Shown here in pieces: positions 43,070 to 51,476 of a stretch of DNA of 64,000 nucleotides; within the stretch, counting starts at the first letter, position 1; each line of letters opens with the position of its first letter. The stretch is from Luteimicrobium sp042670205 (GTDB lineage Bacteria > Actinomycetota > Actinomycetes > Actinomycetales > Cellulomonadaceae), in contig NZ_JBHUWD010000005.1 in the NCBI RefSeq assembly GCF_042670205.1, positions 1-64,000 of the forward strand, given 5' to 3'. The notes under the pieces are model-generated. The model had not been told where the DNA came from, searched no databases, and was given only the letters and a program-made list of their open reading frames with translations. A program made the position numbers and the translations under genes.

Positions 43070-44128
43070 CTACCGGACGGCGACGGCCGTCTTGCCCGCC
43101 GACGCCGCGAAGTACGCGGTACCGCCGAACCGCACCTGCCACACGCCCGAGACGGACTGCGTGAGCTTCCTCGTGAACGTGCCGTCCGACCGGGTCGTCG
43201 TCGTCGCGACCTTGGTGGGCGCCTTCGGCCCGACGGGGTCGAACCACACCGTGACGGTCCGCCCGCCGTAGGACACGTAGCGCGGGGTCCCGCGGAGCGA
43301 CGTCGCACGCGTGAGGCGGCCGCTGACCGTGACGCGGCCGCCCTTCACGACGGGCTTCGGGGCCGCCGACACCGCGACCCGCGTCTTCCGCTTCGCCACG
43401 ACGACGCCGTCGCCGCTCGACCGGCTCGCCGCGTTGAAGGTGGACCCGGCGAACTGCGCGCTCCAGACGCCCGTGGTGGTCGCCGTGGACGTCGTCGAGT
43501 ACCGACCCGTGGCGCCCGTCCGGACGGTGCGGACCTTCGTGCGCGGCGCCGGACCGGCCGGGTCGAAGTACACGTCCACCCGCTGGTTCCCGTAGCCGAC
43601 GTACCTCCCCGTCGACTGCCCGTAGCGCTCGAGCGTGCCCGTCACGGTCAGGGTCTCGCCGACGGCGGCCGGCTCGGGTGCCGCGTCGACCGTCAGCGCC
43701 GTCGGCAGCTTCACACGGAAGCCCGCGTCCCGGTAGGAGGACGGTGTGTCGGCGTCGCCGTCGGGGAAGACGGCCGCCTCGACGTCCCAGAGGCCGGGCC
43801 GGACGGCGTCGGGCAGGGTGAAGGTCGCCGTGAGTGTGGTGCCGGCAGCGCCGGGCACGAGCTCGGCGTACCCGAGCTCGTCAGGGCCCGCGGCGTCGTG
43901 CGGCCCGACGACGGCGACGGCATCTTCGCTCCCCACGAGGGCACGGTCGAGCCTCGCCGTGACGCGGACGACGGCCGTGCGGTGCGGCACGAGCGTCACG
44001 CTCGTCGCCGTCACCCCCAGGACGTGGACGGGTGCGGGAGCGGTCGTGACCGCCGTCGCCGGTGCGACCGCGCCGGCGAGGACGAGCCCCCCGGCCGCGG
44101 CGCCCGCGGCGATGATCCGTCGGAGCAT
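43070..44128 (-). CDS. Secreted Ig-like protein, paralogue 1
   Basis: A 352-residue exported protein. A signal peptide (about 1-26, ending PATAVTTAPA) precedes an N-terminal beta domain (30-150) and two Ig-like domains of about 95 residues. Each domain carries a VGxTLTVxGxL strand, a VDVYFDPAGPAPRTKV or TVWFDPVGPKAPTKV stretch, and the closing GVWxxxFxGTxxFAAS. It is clearly related along its whole length to the gene at 45359; the two flank a TauE permease. Function unknown; a cell-surface or extracellular role is likely. ATG 44128 has CGAGGATCC directly before it, shared with other exported genes here. Confidence 0.83.
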   Translation of the reverse strand: MLRRIIAAGAAAGGLVLAGAVAPATAVTTAPAPVHVLGVTATSVTLVPHRTAVVRVTARLDRALVGSEDAVAVVGPHDAAGPDELGYAELVPGAAGTTLTATFTLPDAVRPGLWDVEAAVFPDGDADTPSSYRDAGFRVKLPTALTVDAAPEPAAVGETLTVTGTLERYGQSTGRYVGYGNQRVDVYFDPAGPAPRTKVRTVRTGATGRYSTTSTATTTGVWSAQFAGSTFNAASRSSGDGVVVAKRKTRVAVSAAPKPVVKGGRVTVSGRLTRATSLRGTPRYVSYGGRTVTVWFDPVGPKAPTKVATTTTRSDGTFTRKLTQSVSGVWQVRFGGTAYFAASAGKTAVAVR

Positions 44129-44143
44129 GGATCCTCGATTCTT

Positions 44144-44182
44144 CGTCCCGCTGTGCCTCCTGTGGGCCCGTGGCGCGGGACG
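44144..44182 (-). promoter_or_regulatory. Conserved inverted repeat upstream of paralogue 1
   Basis: CGTCCCGC (44144-44151) and GCGGGACG (44175-44182) are separated by 23 nt. The same pair with identical spacing lies upstream of the paralogue at 46448-46486, embedded in a conserved TTCTTCGTCCCGCTGT block. It may be an operator or a leader structure. Confidence 0.5.
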
Positions 44183-44332
44183 GTGGCGGGACGCTATGCG
44201 TCCGAGGCCACCGCCCGGTGCACAGCGGGAGAACAGCGGCCGAACGGTCGCCGTTCGTGGCTCGCCGACTGCCGCGCGTTTGCGTTGTCTCACACCGCGG
44301 ATCGGGTGTCCACACTGCGACCACGTCGGCCC

Positions 44333-44338
44333 TACCAT
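44333..44338 (+). promoter_or_regulatory. Putative -10 box (TACCAT) for leader peptide and tauE
   Basis: TACCAT is followed by 6 nt and an ATG (44345) that opens a 21-codon reading frame coupled to the permease gene. The spacing equals that of the other leaderless candidates. Confidence 0.5.
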
Positions 44339-44344
44339 CGCCAG

Positions 44345-44410
44345 ATGCCCTCCGGCCCGGCCGCCGACGCGCGCCGCAGTCTCCCGACCACCCACCGCGA
44401 GGGGCCGTGA
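44345..44410 (+). CDS. Putative 21-residue leader peptide of the TauE gene
   Basis: A short frame beginning MPSGPAADARRS whose TGA overlaps the GTG of the permease (GTGA, 4-nt overlap). Its ATG lies 6 nt after a TACCAT box, so a leaderless transcript would translate it first and pass ribosomes to the permease. No Cys or Met run that would suggest sulfur-amino-acid attenuation is present. It could instead be just an untranslated leader; a ribosome-binding GAGGGG also lies inside it. Confidence 0.45.
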   Translation: MPSGPAADARRSLPTTHREGP

Positions 44411-45342
44411 GCATCGACCCGGCCCTCGTGCTCGGAGGGCTGCTCGTGGGCTTCGTCGTCGGGCTCACCGGCATGGGTGGCGGCGCCCTCATGACGCCGA
44501 TGCTGGTCTTCGTGTTCAAGGTCGACCCGCTGATGGCCGTTTCCAGCGACGTCGTCGCGAGCCTGTTCATGAAGCCCGCCGGCGCCGTCGTGCACCTGCG
44601 GCGACGAACCGTGAACCTCCGCCTCGTGGGCTGGCTCTGCCTGGGCTCCGTGCCCGCCGCCTTCTCGGGCGTCCTGCTGCTGCGCGTGCTGCCGCTCGGC
44701 GACGGGTTCGACGACGCCGTGAAGGTCGTGCTCGGCGCCGCCCTGCTGATCGCGTCCGCGGGCCTCGTGGTGCGCGCCGTGCTCCAGATGACCCGTCGGC
44801 ACTCACCGCTCGGCGAGGGCCCGGCCGAGCCGTCCTCCCCGGACGTCGTCGTGCGCCCACTGCCGACGGTCGCGCTCGGCGCCGTCGCCGGGCTGCTCGT
44901 CGGCATGACGTCGGTGGGCGCGGGCTCGATCGTCATCGTCATCCTGCTGCTCATGTACCCCGCCCTGAAGGCGTCCCAGGTCGTCGGGACGGACCTCGTG
45001 CAGGCCGTGCCGCTCGTGGCCGCCGCCTCCCTGGGGCACCTCCTCTACGGCGACTTCTCCCTCGGCCTGACGACGTCGCTGCTCGTGGGAGCCGTCCCGG
45101 GCGCCTGGTTCGGGGCACGCGTCTCGAGCCGGGCGCCCGGCGGCATCATCCGGCGAGCGCTCGCGATCCTCCTCCTCGCCTCCGGGCTGCGCCTCGTCGG
45201 GGTGCCGGTGGGCTGGGTCGTGGCCGCCGCGGTCGCCGCGCTCGTGCTCGGGAACCTGCTCTGGGCGGCGGTCCGGAAGAGGATGACGGCCGGCGTCGAC
45301 ACACGACGAGGGCCCCTCCCCGTGGGGGAGGAGCCCTCGTGA
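44407..45342 (+). CDS. TauE/SafE family sulfite/organosulfur exporter-like permease
   Basis: A 311-residue polytopic protein with about eight helices arranged in two related halves, the TauE/SafE layout. The first half opens with LVGFVVGLTGMGGGALMTPM, the second with AVAGLLVGMTSVGAGSIVIV, matching the repeated GxG motif of the family. Members move sulfite, sulfoacetate or other small anions; the true substrate here is unknown. Start: GTG 44407 with GAGGGG just upstream and a 4-nt overlap with a short leader frame. The last 12 residues and the stop are encoded within a terminator hairpin. Confidence 0.9.
   Translation: MSIDPALVLGGLLVGFVVGLTGMGGGALMTPMLVFVFKVDPLMAVSSDVVASLFMKPAGAVVHLRRRTVNLRLVGWLCLGSVPAAFSGVLLLRVLPLGDGFDDAVKVVLGAALLIASAGLVVRAVLQMTRRHSPLGEGPAEPSSPDVVVRPLPTVALGAVAGLLVGMTSVGAGSIVIVILLLMYPALKASQVVGTDLVQAVPLVAAASLGHLLYGDFSLGLTTSLLVGAVPGAWFGARVSSRAPGGIIRRALAILLLASGLRLVGVPVGWVVAAAVAALVLGNLLWAAVRKRMTAGVDTRRGPLPVGEEPS
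45307..45339. terminator. Bidirectional hairpin overlapping the tauE stop
   Basis: CGAGGGC plus CCCTCCCC on the left pairs with GGGGGAGG plus GCCCTCG on the right around a tiny loop, with one bulged base. It lies inside the last codons of the permease and before the end of the convergent exported-protein gene at 45359. Confidence 0.75.
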
Positions 45343-45358
45343 GCGGTGACGCGCGGCG

Positions 45359-46432
45359 CTACTTGACGGCGACGTAGTCACCCGTCGACGTCGCGGCGGC
45401 GTAGTTCGCGGTGCCCGCGAACTTCACGCGCCACACGCCCGGGACGGACTGGGTGCGCCGGGCCGCGAACGTGCCGTCGGCGCGCGTCGTGAGGGTCGCC
45501 ACCTTCGTCGGGCCCTTCGGACCCGTCGGGTCGAACCACACGGTGACCGTCTTGCCCTGGTAGGCGGTGTAGTGAAGGGTCCCGCGGACGGACGTCGCGT
45601 GCGTCAGCCTGCCCACGACCGTGACGGTGCCGCCCTTCTTCACGGGCTCCGGGGACGCGTTCACCGTCAGGTGCGTCTTCCTCTTGCTCACGACCACGTA
45701 GTCACCGGTCGAGCGCACCGCCGCGTACGACGACGTCCCCGCGTACTGCGCGCTCCACACACCGGTGGTCTTCGCCGTGAGCTTCTTGGCGTACGTGCCC
45801 GCGGAGCTCGTCGTGACCGTCGCGACCTTGGCGCGCGGGGCCGCGCCCGCAGGGTCGAAGTACACGTCGACCTTCCTGCCGCTGTAGGCGACGTACTTCT
45901 TGGCCGTCTGGCTGTAGCGGTTCAGCCTCCCGGCGACCGTGAGGGTCTCCCCCACCGCCGCCGGCTCCGGGGACGCGTTGACCGTGAGCGCCGTCGGGAG
46001 CTTCACGTGGAAGCGCGCCGTCACGTCCACGAACGGGTCGACGTCGCCGTTGTAGACGTCGTCGATGGCGCCCTCGAAGACACCGACCTCGGCGCCCCAG
46101 CTGCCCGCGGGGCTGCTGACGTCGAGCGGGAACGAGGTGCTGAGCGACTTCGCGCCGGACGCGCCCTCGAGCGGCACGAGCACGACGTCGTCCGAGTCCC
46201 ACGGCCCGACGACGACCGCCGCGACCTCGCCCTTGACGAGCGCGCGGCTCAGGGACGCCTTGATGGTGAGCGTGCGCGTCGCGTGCGGGTTGAGCACGAC
46301 GTCCGCCGCCGAGACGTGGACGCTCAAGGGGCTCGCCGCTGGAGCCGGGTCAGCGGCCACGGCGGGCGCCACCGCGCCCGCGAGCACCAGCCCGGCAGCC
46401 GCGGAACCCGCGGCAATGATCCGACGAATCAT
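45359..46432 (-). CDS. Secreted Ig-like protein, paralogue 2
   Basis: A 357-residue exported protein related end to end to the gene at 43070. A signal peptide (about 1-27, ending APAVAADPAP) precedes an N-terminal domain with LSRALVKGEVAAVVVGPWDS and two Ig-like domains sharing VDVYFDPAGAAPRAKV, TVWFDPTGPKGPTKV and closing GVWSAQYAGTSSYAAV and GVWRVKFAGTANYAAA motifs. The two domains are also similar to each other. Start ATG 46432 follows GAGGATCC. Its upstream region shares the spaced CGTCCCGC/GCGGGACG inverted repeat with paralogue 1, so both are probably regulated alike. Function unknown. Confidence 0.83.
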   Translation of the reverse strand: MIRRIIAAGSAAAGLVLAGAVAPAVAADPAPAASPLSVHVSAADVVLNPHATRTLTIKASLSRALVKGEVAAVVVGPWDSDDVVLVPLEGASGAKSLSTSFPLDVSSPAGSWGAEVGVFEGAIDDVYNGDVDPFVDVTARFHVKLPTALTVNASPEPAAVGETLTVAGRLNRYSQTAKKYVAYSGRKVDVYFDPAGAAPRAKVATVTTSSAGTYAKKLTAKTTGVWSAQYAGTSSYAAVRSTGDYVVVSKRKTHLTVNASPEPVKKGGTVTVVGRLTHATSVRGTLHYTAYQGKTVTVWFDPTGPKGPTKVATLTTRADGTFAARRTQSVPGVWRVKFAGTANYAAATSTGDYVAVK

Positions 46433-46447
46433 GGATCCTCACTTCTT

Positions 46448-46486
46448 CGTCCCGCTGTTCCCCCCATGGGACCGTCACGCGGGACG
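46448..46486 (-). promoter_or_regulatory. Conserved inverted repeat upstream of paralogue 2
   Basis: CGTCCCGC (46448-46455) and GCGGGACG (46479-46486), 23 nt apart, match the pair at 44144-44182 in sequence and spacing. The region between differs more than the arms. Confidence 0.5.
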
Positions 46487-46629
46487 GTGGACGGATCCTA
46501 CGGCAGCACCCGTGCGATGCCGCTCTCGGACGGGCAGCCCCTCCCGGACGGCGGTCCGCTCTGAACGCCTCACCCATCCACTACCCTGGCGGATGCCCTA
46601 GCGCTTGCCCACTCCCCGACAGGCCTCCC

Positions 46630-48720
46630 ATGCAACTCGCCACCGCCGCGCCCGCGAGCGCTCCGACGACCGGCGCGTCGCGCCCGGTCGAACCTCCGCG
46701 TCGCGACATCCAGGGTCTCCGCGCGCTCGCGGTGGGCCTCGTGGTCCTCTCGCACTTCTGGCCGGGCCGTCTGCCGGGCGGTTACATCGGGGTCGACGTC
46801 TTCTTCGTGATCTCCGGGTTCCTCATCACGTCCCACCTCCTCACCAAGCCGCCGCAGCGCTGGCGCGACCTCGGGGCGTTCTGGGGCCGCCGGGTGCGTC
46901 GCCTCCTGCCCGCGGCCAGCCTCGTGCTGCTGGTCAGCCTCGCCGCGAGCGTCGCGTTCCTCCCCGCCACCGCGCTCCCCCGGATCGCGCACGAGACGGC
47001 GTCCGCCGCGCTCTACGTGGAGAACTGGGCGCTCGCCGGGTCCGCGACCGACTACTTCGCGGCCGACGACCTCCACACCCCGGTCCAGCACTACTGGTCG
47101 CTCTCCGTCGAGGAGCAGTTCTACATCGTGTGGCCGCTGGTGATCGGTGCCGCGCTCTGGTGCGCCCGCCGGTTCCGCTCACGCTTCCCGTGGGTCGAGG
47201 TCGGTCTGGCCGCCGTCTTCGTCGCGTCCCTCGCCTACTCGTTCGCCGACACCGCCAGCAAGCCGGCCCAGGCGTACTTCGTCACCCCGACCCGCATGTG
47301 GGAGCTCGCGCTGGGTGGCCTCGTCGCGCTCGTCGCGGTGCGCGGGTACCGGCTCGTGCCGCGCGCAGGCCGCGCTCCCCTCGCCTGGCTCGGCATCGGG
47401 GCGATCGTCGCGTCCGCGCTGCTGTACGACGCGGCCACGCCCTTCCCCGGCATCGCGGCGCTCCTGCCGACCGTGGGCGCCGCCGCAGTGATCGCCGCGG
47501 CGGCCGACGACGCGCCGTGGTCCCCCGACCGGGTCTGGAGCGCGCGCGGCGTCCAGCTCACGGGTGACATCTCGTACTCGATCTACCTGTGGCACTGGCC
47601 GCTCATCGTGGTCACGCCGTTCGTGCTCGGCCACGACGTGTACTGGCCCGTGAAGATCGCGCTCATGGTCGTGGCCTTCCTCCTCGCGTGGCTGACCAAG
47701 GTCCTCGTCGAGGACCCGGTGCGCCGCAGCCGCGGCCTCGCCCGGCCGCTGTGGCGCACGTTCCTGGTCGGCGCGCTGCTGATGGGCGTCACCGTCGGGG
47801 CCGCGACGGGGGTGCGGATGCACGAGGAGCACGTCGCGCAGCAGGCTCAGGACGCGGTCGCGTCGGCGCTCCACGCCGACTCGACGTGCTTCGGGGCGGC
47901 GGCCGCGCGGGAGAAGGCGTGCGACTTCGTCGGGAGCAAGCTCCTCACCCCGGCGACCTACGCCAAGACCGACAAGGCCCAGGTGTACGAGGACGACTGC
48001 TGGAACGCGCAGCCCTTCACGTCGCGCAAGACCTGCACGTACGGCGCGAAGAACCCCACCAAGCGGATCGCGCTCGTCGGGAACTCGCACGGCGGCTACT
48101 GGCAGCCCGCGCTGGCCGACATCGCCACCCGAAACGGCTGGCAGGTCACGACCTACCTCGCTTCCCAGTGCTACCCGGCGGACGCGGTCCAGCTCATCGG
48201 GCCCGCCTCGGACGGCGAGAACTGCCGGAAGCTCGCGCGCTGGCAGATCTCCTCGATCGCGTCGGGCCACTACGACCTCGTCGTCGCGTCCAACCGTACG
48301 TGGCTCCAGCTCAAGGGCGTCGCCGCCGCAGACCGGGGCGACGTCGCGCGCGGGCTGTTCGCGAAGACGCTGAAGACGTGGACGGACGCCGGTGTCCCCG
48401 CCCTCGTGATCCGCGACGTGCCGTTCCACCAGAAGCCCGTTCCCGACTGTGTCGCCGAGAACCCGACCGACCTGGCGGCCTGTGCCGACCCCGAGAAGAC
48501 GGCGCTCGTCCGCGACCCGCTCTTCGAGGCGGCGCGCGGTGACCGGTCGGGCATGGTGTCCACGCTCGACCTCACGCCGCGGTTCTGCAAGGACGGGACG
48601 TGCTACGGCGTCGTCGGGGGCGTGATCGCGTACTTCGACCAGGGCCACATGTCCGCGACGTTCTCGCGCACCCTCGAGGCCGACGTCGAAGCGCCCCTCG
48701 CCCGGGCGCTCGGGGAGTGA
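46630..48720 (+). CDS. OatA-like acyltransferase (AT3 membrane domain plus SGNH domain)
   Basis: A 696-residue membrane enzyme that probably O-acetylates peptidoglycan or another surface glycan. The N-terminal acyltransferase-3 domain (about 25-385) has RRDIQGLRALAVGLVVLSHF with the conserved Arg and His, GYIGVDVFFVISGFLITSHL, and YWSLSVEEQFYIVWPL. A linker leads to an SGNH-type hydrolase domain (about 475-690) with the serine motif VGNSHGGYW near residue 480 and a late DQGHMSATFSR block providing the Asp/His pair. Several Cys residues in the outer domain (for example ACDFVG and DDCWNAQ) may form disulfides. Start ATG 46630 has CAGGCCTCCC before it and no strong ribosome binding site. Confidence 0.93.
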   Translation: MQLATAAPASAPTTGASRPVEPPRRDIQGLRALAVGLVVLSHFWPGRLPGGYIGVDVFFVISGFLITSHLLTKPPQRWRDLGAFWGRRVRRLLPAASLVLLVSLAASVAFLPATALPRIAHETASAALYVENWALAGSATDYFAADDLHTPVQHYWSLSVEEQFYIVWPLVIGAALWCARRFRSRFPWVEVGLAAVFVASLAYSFADTASKPAQAYFVTPTRMWELALGGLVALVAVRGYRLVPRAGRAPLAWLGIGAIVASALLYDAATPFPGIAALLPTVGAAAVIAAAADDAPWSPDRVWSARGVQLTGDISYSIYLWHWPLIVVTPFVLGHDVYWPVKIALMVVAFLLAWLTKVLVEDPVRRSRGLARPLWRTFLVGALLMGVTVGAATGVRMHEEHVAQQAQDAVASALHADSTCFGAAAAREKACDFVGSKLLTPATYAKTDKAQVYEDDCWNAQPFTSRKTCTYGAKNPTKRIALVGNSHGGYWQPALADIATRNGWQVTTYLASQCYPADAVQLIGPASDGENCRKLARWQISSIASGHYDLVVASNRTWLQLKGVAAADRGDVARGLFAKTLKTWTDAGVPALVIRDVPFHQKPVPDCVAENPTDLAACADPEKTALVRDPLFEAARGDRSGMVSTLDLTPRFCKDGTCYGVVGGVIAYFDQGHMSATFSRTLEADVEAPLARALGE

Positions 48721-48831
48721 GTTCCCGGCGGTCAGCGGCGCGCACGCCACCCCGATCCCCGCGGCGGGCCCGCCGACGATCCGGGTAAGCGCCTCGAAAC
48801 GTCGAGGGTTCTCGGAGCGCGCCCCGGTCGT

Positions 48832-48859
48832 GGGCGCGTCGGGGTCGGGCGACGCGCCC
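48832..48859 (+). terminator. Hairpin terminator downstream of the OatA-like gene
   Basis: GGGCGCGTCG (48832-48841) pairs perfectly with CGACGCGCCC (48850-48859) around an 8-nt loop, about 110 nt after the stop. Confidence 0.6.
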
Positions 48860-48997
48860 GCCGGGCGCGTCCGCTGCTCGACGGCTCTCCCCCCGTCGCG
48901 CGGCACTCGCGCAGGCCGGCTGCGTCACGTGAACCCCCGGCGACAGCGAGACGTCTCGTAGGCGAACGGCAGGTTTCGTCTGGCGCGCGCGACACGA

Positions 48998-49003
48998 TAC
49001 GAT
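48998..49003 (+). promoter_or_regulatory. Putative -10 box (TACGAT) of wecB-wecC
   Basis: TACGAT lies 51 nt upstream of the wecB ATG. A weak TTTCGT at 48974-48979 (18-nt spacer) may be the -35. Confidence 0.4.
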
Positions 49004-49054
49004 CCACCGCGCGGCACAACCGGTCCGCGCCCGTCCAGGGGAAGATGCAGTCCG

Positions 49055-50206
49055 ATGAAGATGCCGATCATGCTCGTCTACGGCACGAGGCCCGAGGCGA
49101 TCAAGATGGCGCCGATCGTGAAGGCCCTCGAGGCGTCGGAGCACTTCTCGTGCGTCGTGGTCGTCACGGGCCAGCACCGCGGGATGCTCGACCAGATCAA
49201 CGCCGGCTTCGGCGTCGTCCCGGCACACGACCTCGACGTCTTCGCCCACGGACAAGGCCCGGACCTGGTCGCTGCGCGGACGATGCAGGGACTCAGCCCG
49301 ATCCTCGAGGACGTCGCGCCGGCGGCGGTGCTCGTGCAGGGCGACACCTCGTCGGCGCTCGCCGCAGGCCTCAGCGCGTTCTACCACCGGATCCCGGTGG
49401 TCCACGTCGAAGCCGGGCTGCGCACCGAGTCGATCCGGTCTCCCTTCCCCGAGGAGGGCAACCGCCGGGCACTCACCCACATCACGGACCTCCACCTGAC
49501 GCCGACCGAGCACACGCGGAAGAACCTCCTCAGCGAAGGGGTCGACCCGGACTCGATCGTCGTCACGGGAAACACCGTGATCGACGCGCTGCTCCTCGCC
49601 TCGACGGTCGAGCACACGCCCGCCGACCCCGTCCTGATGGAGACGCTCCGCTCGCCGCGCCGCCTGGTCCTCGTCACGTCGCACCGGCGCGAGTCCTGGG
49701 GTGCGCCGATGGAGCGGGTCGCGCGGGCACTCCACCGCCTCGCCGCGAGCGAGCCGGACGTGGACTTCGTGTTCCCGCTCCACGCCAACCCCGTGGTGCG
49801 GGAGTCCTTCGCGCCGCTGCTCACGGGCCTCGACAACTTCCGGCTCACCGAGCCGCTGGACTACCTCGACTTCGCGCACCTCCTGCGCAAGAGCGCCCTC
49901 GTGCTCACCGATTCCGGCGGGATCCAGGAAGAGGCGCCCTCGCTCGGGAAGCCGCTCCTCGTCATGCGGGAGGACACCGAGCGCGGCGAGGGTGTCGCCG
50001 CAGGGGCCGCCCGGCTCGTCGGCACCGACGAGGACCTGATCGTCGACACGGCGCAGCTCCTCCTCCACGACGAGGCCTCGTACGCGCAGATGTCGAACGC
50101 CGTGAACCCGTACGGTGACGGGCGCGCCGCGGCGCGCACCGTCGCCGCCCTCGACCACCTGTTCGGCAGGGGCGCCCGCCTCTCCGACTTCCGTCCTCAC
50201 GCCTGA
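49055..50206 (+). CDS. wecB: UDP-N-acetylglucosamine 2-epimerase (non-hydrolysing)
   Basis: A 383-residue cytoplasmic enzyme converting UDP-GlcNAc to UDP-ManNAc. It has the opening MLVYGTRPEAIKMAPIVKAL, the VTGQHRGMLDQ segment, the family motif HVEAGLRTESIRSPFPEEGN and the allosteric/UDP site region LTDSGGIQEEAPSLGKPLLV and REDTERGEGVAAG. The length is typical. ATG 49055 has GGGGAAGATG nearby. wecC follows after 16 nt, so the pair produces UDP-ManNAcA for a wall-attached polymer. A leftward cluster of glycosyltransferases next door probably uses it. Confidence 0.96.
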   Translation: MKMPIMLVYGTRPEAIKMAPIVKALEASEHFSCVVVVTGQHRGMLDQINAGFGVVPAHDLDVFAHGQGPDLVAARTMQGLSPILEDVAPAAVLVQGDTSSALAAGLSAFYHRIPVVHVEAGLRTESIRSPFPEEGNRRALTHITDLHLTPTEHTRKNLLSEGVDPDSIVVTGNTVIDALLLASTVEHTPADPVLMETLRSPRRLVLVTSHRRESWGAPMERVARALHRLAASEPDVDFVFPLHANPVVRESFAPLLTGLDNFRLTEPLDYLDFAHLLRKSALVLTDSGGIQEEAPSLGKPLLVMREDTERGEGVAAGAARLVGTDEDLIVDTAQLLLHDEASYAQMSNAVNPYGDGRAAARTVAALDHLFGRGARLSDFRPHA

Positions 50207-50222
50207 CCCGCTGGAGAGCTTC

Positions 50223-51464
50223 GTGAACACCCGCACCTTCGAGACCGTCACGGTCGTCGGCCTCGGATACATCGGTCTCCCGACGGCGGCCGTCCTCGCC
50301 TCGGCGGGCGTGCGCGTCCACGGCATGGACGTCAGCCCGCGGACCGTGGAGGCCATCAGCTCGGGCGCCGTGCCGTTCGTCGAGCCCGGCCTCGCCGAGT
50401 ACGTCGAGGAGGCCGTCCGTGCGGGCCGCCTCACCGCGTCGCACACCGTCGAGCCCGCGGACGCCTACGTGCTCGCTGTCCCGACGCCGTTCCACGAGGA
50501 CCGCTCCCCCGACCTCACGTACGTCGTCGCTGCCACCGAGTCGATCGCGCCGACGGTCGCCGCAGGCTCGCTCGTCGTGCTGGAGTCGACCTCCCCGCCC
50601 GGGACGACCGAGCTCGTCGCCCGCCGGCTGAGCGAGCTCCGCCCCGACCTCGTGACCGACGGCGCGCTCGACGTCCATGTCGCGCACTGCCCCGAGCGGG
50701 TCCTCCCCGGCTACGTGATGAAGGAGATCGTCTCCAACGACCGCGTCGTCGGCGGTCTCACGCCCGCCGCCGCCGAGGCCGCCCGCGACCTCTACCGTCT
50801 GTTCTGCGTCGGCGAGATCCTGCTCACCGACGCGACGACCGCCGAGATGGCGAAGCTCGTCGAGAACTCGTTCCGCGACGTCAACATCGCCTTCGCGAAC
50901 GAGCTCTCGCTGATCTGCGACAAGCTCGGCGTCGACGTCTGGGAGCTCATCGAGCTCGCCAACCACCACCCGCGGGTCAACATCCTGCGTCCCGGACCGG
51001 GCGTCGGCGGCCACTGCATCGCCGTCGACCCGTGGTTCATCGTCGCCGCGGACCCCGAGGGCAGCCGACTCATCCGCACCGCCCGCGAGGTCAACGACAG
51101 CAAGCCCGAGTGGGTGCTCGACAAGGTCGCCGGTGCGATCGAGGGCGTCGAGGCCCCCGTCGTCGCGGCCCTCGGCCTGGCGTTCAAGCCCAACATCGAC
51201 GACCTCCGCGAGTCGCCCGCACGGCGCATCGTCGCGGAGCTCGCCGACCGGCACCCCGGGGCCACGGTCCGTGTCGTCGAGCCGCACGTGGAGGCCCTCC
51301 CCGCGGAGCTCGCGAACCGTCGCAACGTCGAGCTGACCGACCTCGCCCGCGCGATCGACGGCGCCGACTGCGTCGTCGTGCTCGTCGCGCACGACGCCTT
51401 CACCGGCACCGAGCTCGCGGGAGCGTCCGGTCACGTCCTCGACACGACCGGCCTGCTCGCCTGA
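50223..51464 (+). CDS. wecC: UDP-N-acetyl-D-mannosamine dehydrogenase
   Basis: A 413-residue NAD-dependent enzyme oxidising UDP-ManNAc to UDP-ManNAcA. The NAD-binding motif VVGLGYIGLPTAAVLASAGV starts near residue 9. The active-site block GPGVGGHCIAVDPWFI carries the catalytic Cys at about residue 264. The C-terminal UDP-binding domain includes LGLAFKPNIDDLRESPARRI. GTG 50223 has GGAGAG 5 nt upstream. It is co-transcribed with wecB and converges on the alpha/beta-hydrolase-like gene. Confidence 0.96.
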   Translation: MNTRTFETVTVVGLGYIGLPTAAVLASAGVRVHGMDVSPRTVEAISSGAVPFVEPGLAEYVEEAVRAGRLTASHTVEPADAYVLAVPTPFHEDRSPDLTYVVAATESIAPTVAAGSLVVLESTSPPGTTELVARRLSELRPDLVTDGALDVHVAHCPERVLPGYVMKEIVSNDRVVGGLTPAAAEAARDLYRLFCVGEILLTDATTAEMAKLVENSFRDVNIAFANELSLICDKLGVDVWELIELANHHPRVNILRPGPGVGGHCIAVDPWFIVAADPEGSRLIRTAREVNDSKPEWVLDKVAGAIEGVEAPVVAALGLAFKPNIDDLRESPARRIVAELADRHPGATVRVVEPHVEALPAELANRRNVELTDLARAIDGADCVVVLVAHDAFTGTELAGASGHVLDTTGLLA

Positions 51465-51476
51465 GCCCTCGGACCG

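Larger units (their letters stand above)
48721..49054. other. Intergenic region with hairpins downstream of the OatA-like gene
   Basis: This 334-nt stretch has no plausible gene. It holds a 14-nt palindrome CGGCGGGCCCGCCG (48762-48775), a hairpin CCTCGA-AACG-TCGAGG (48792-48807) and a stronger 10-bp hairpin at 48832-48859 listed separately. The right part contains the wecB promoter candidate. The leader of wecB ends in GGGGAAG before the ATG. Confidence 0.55.
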
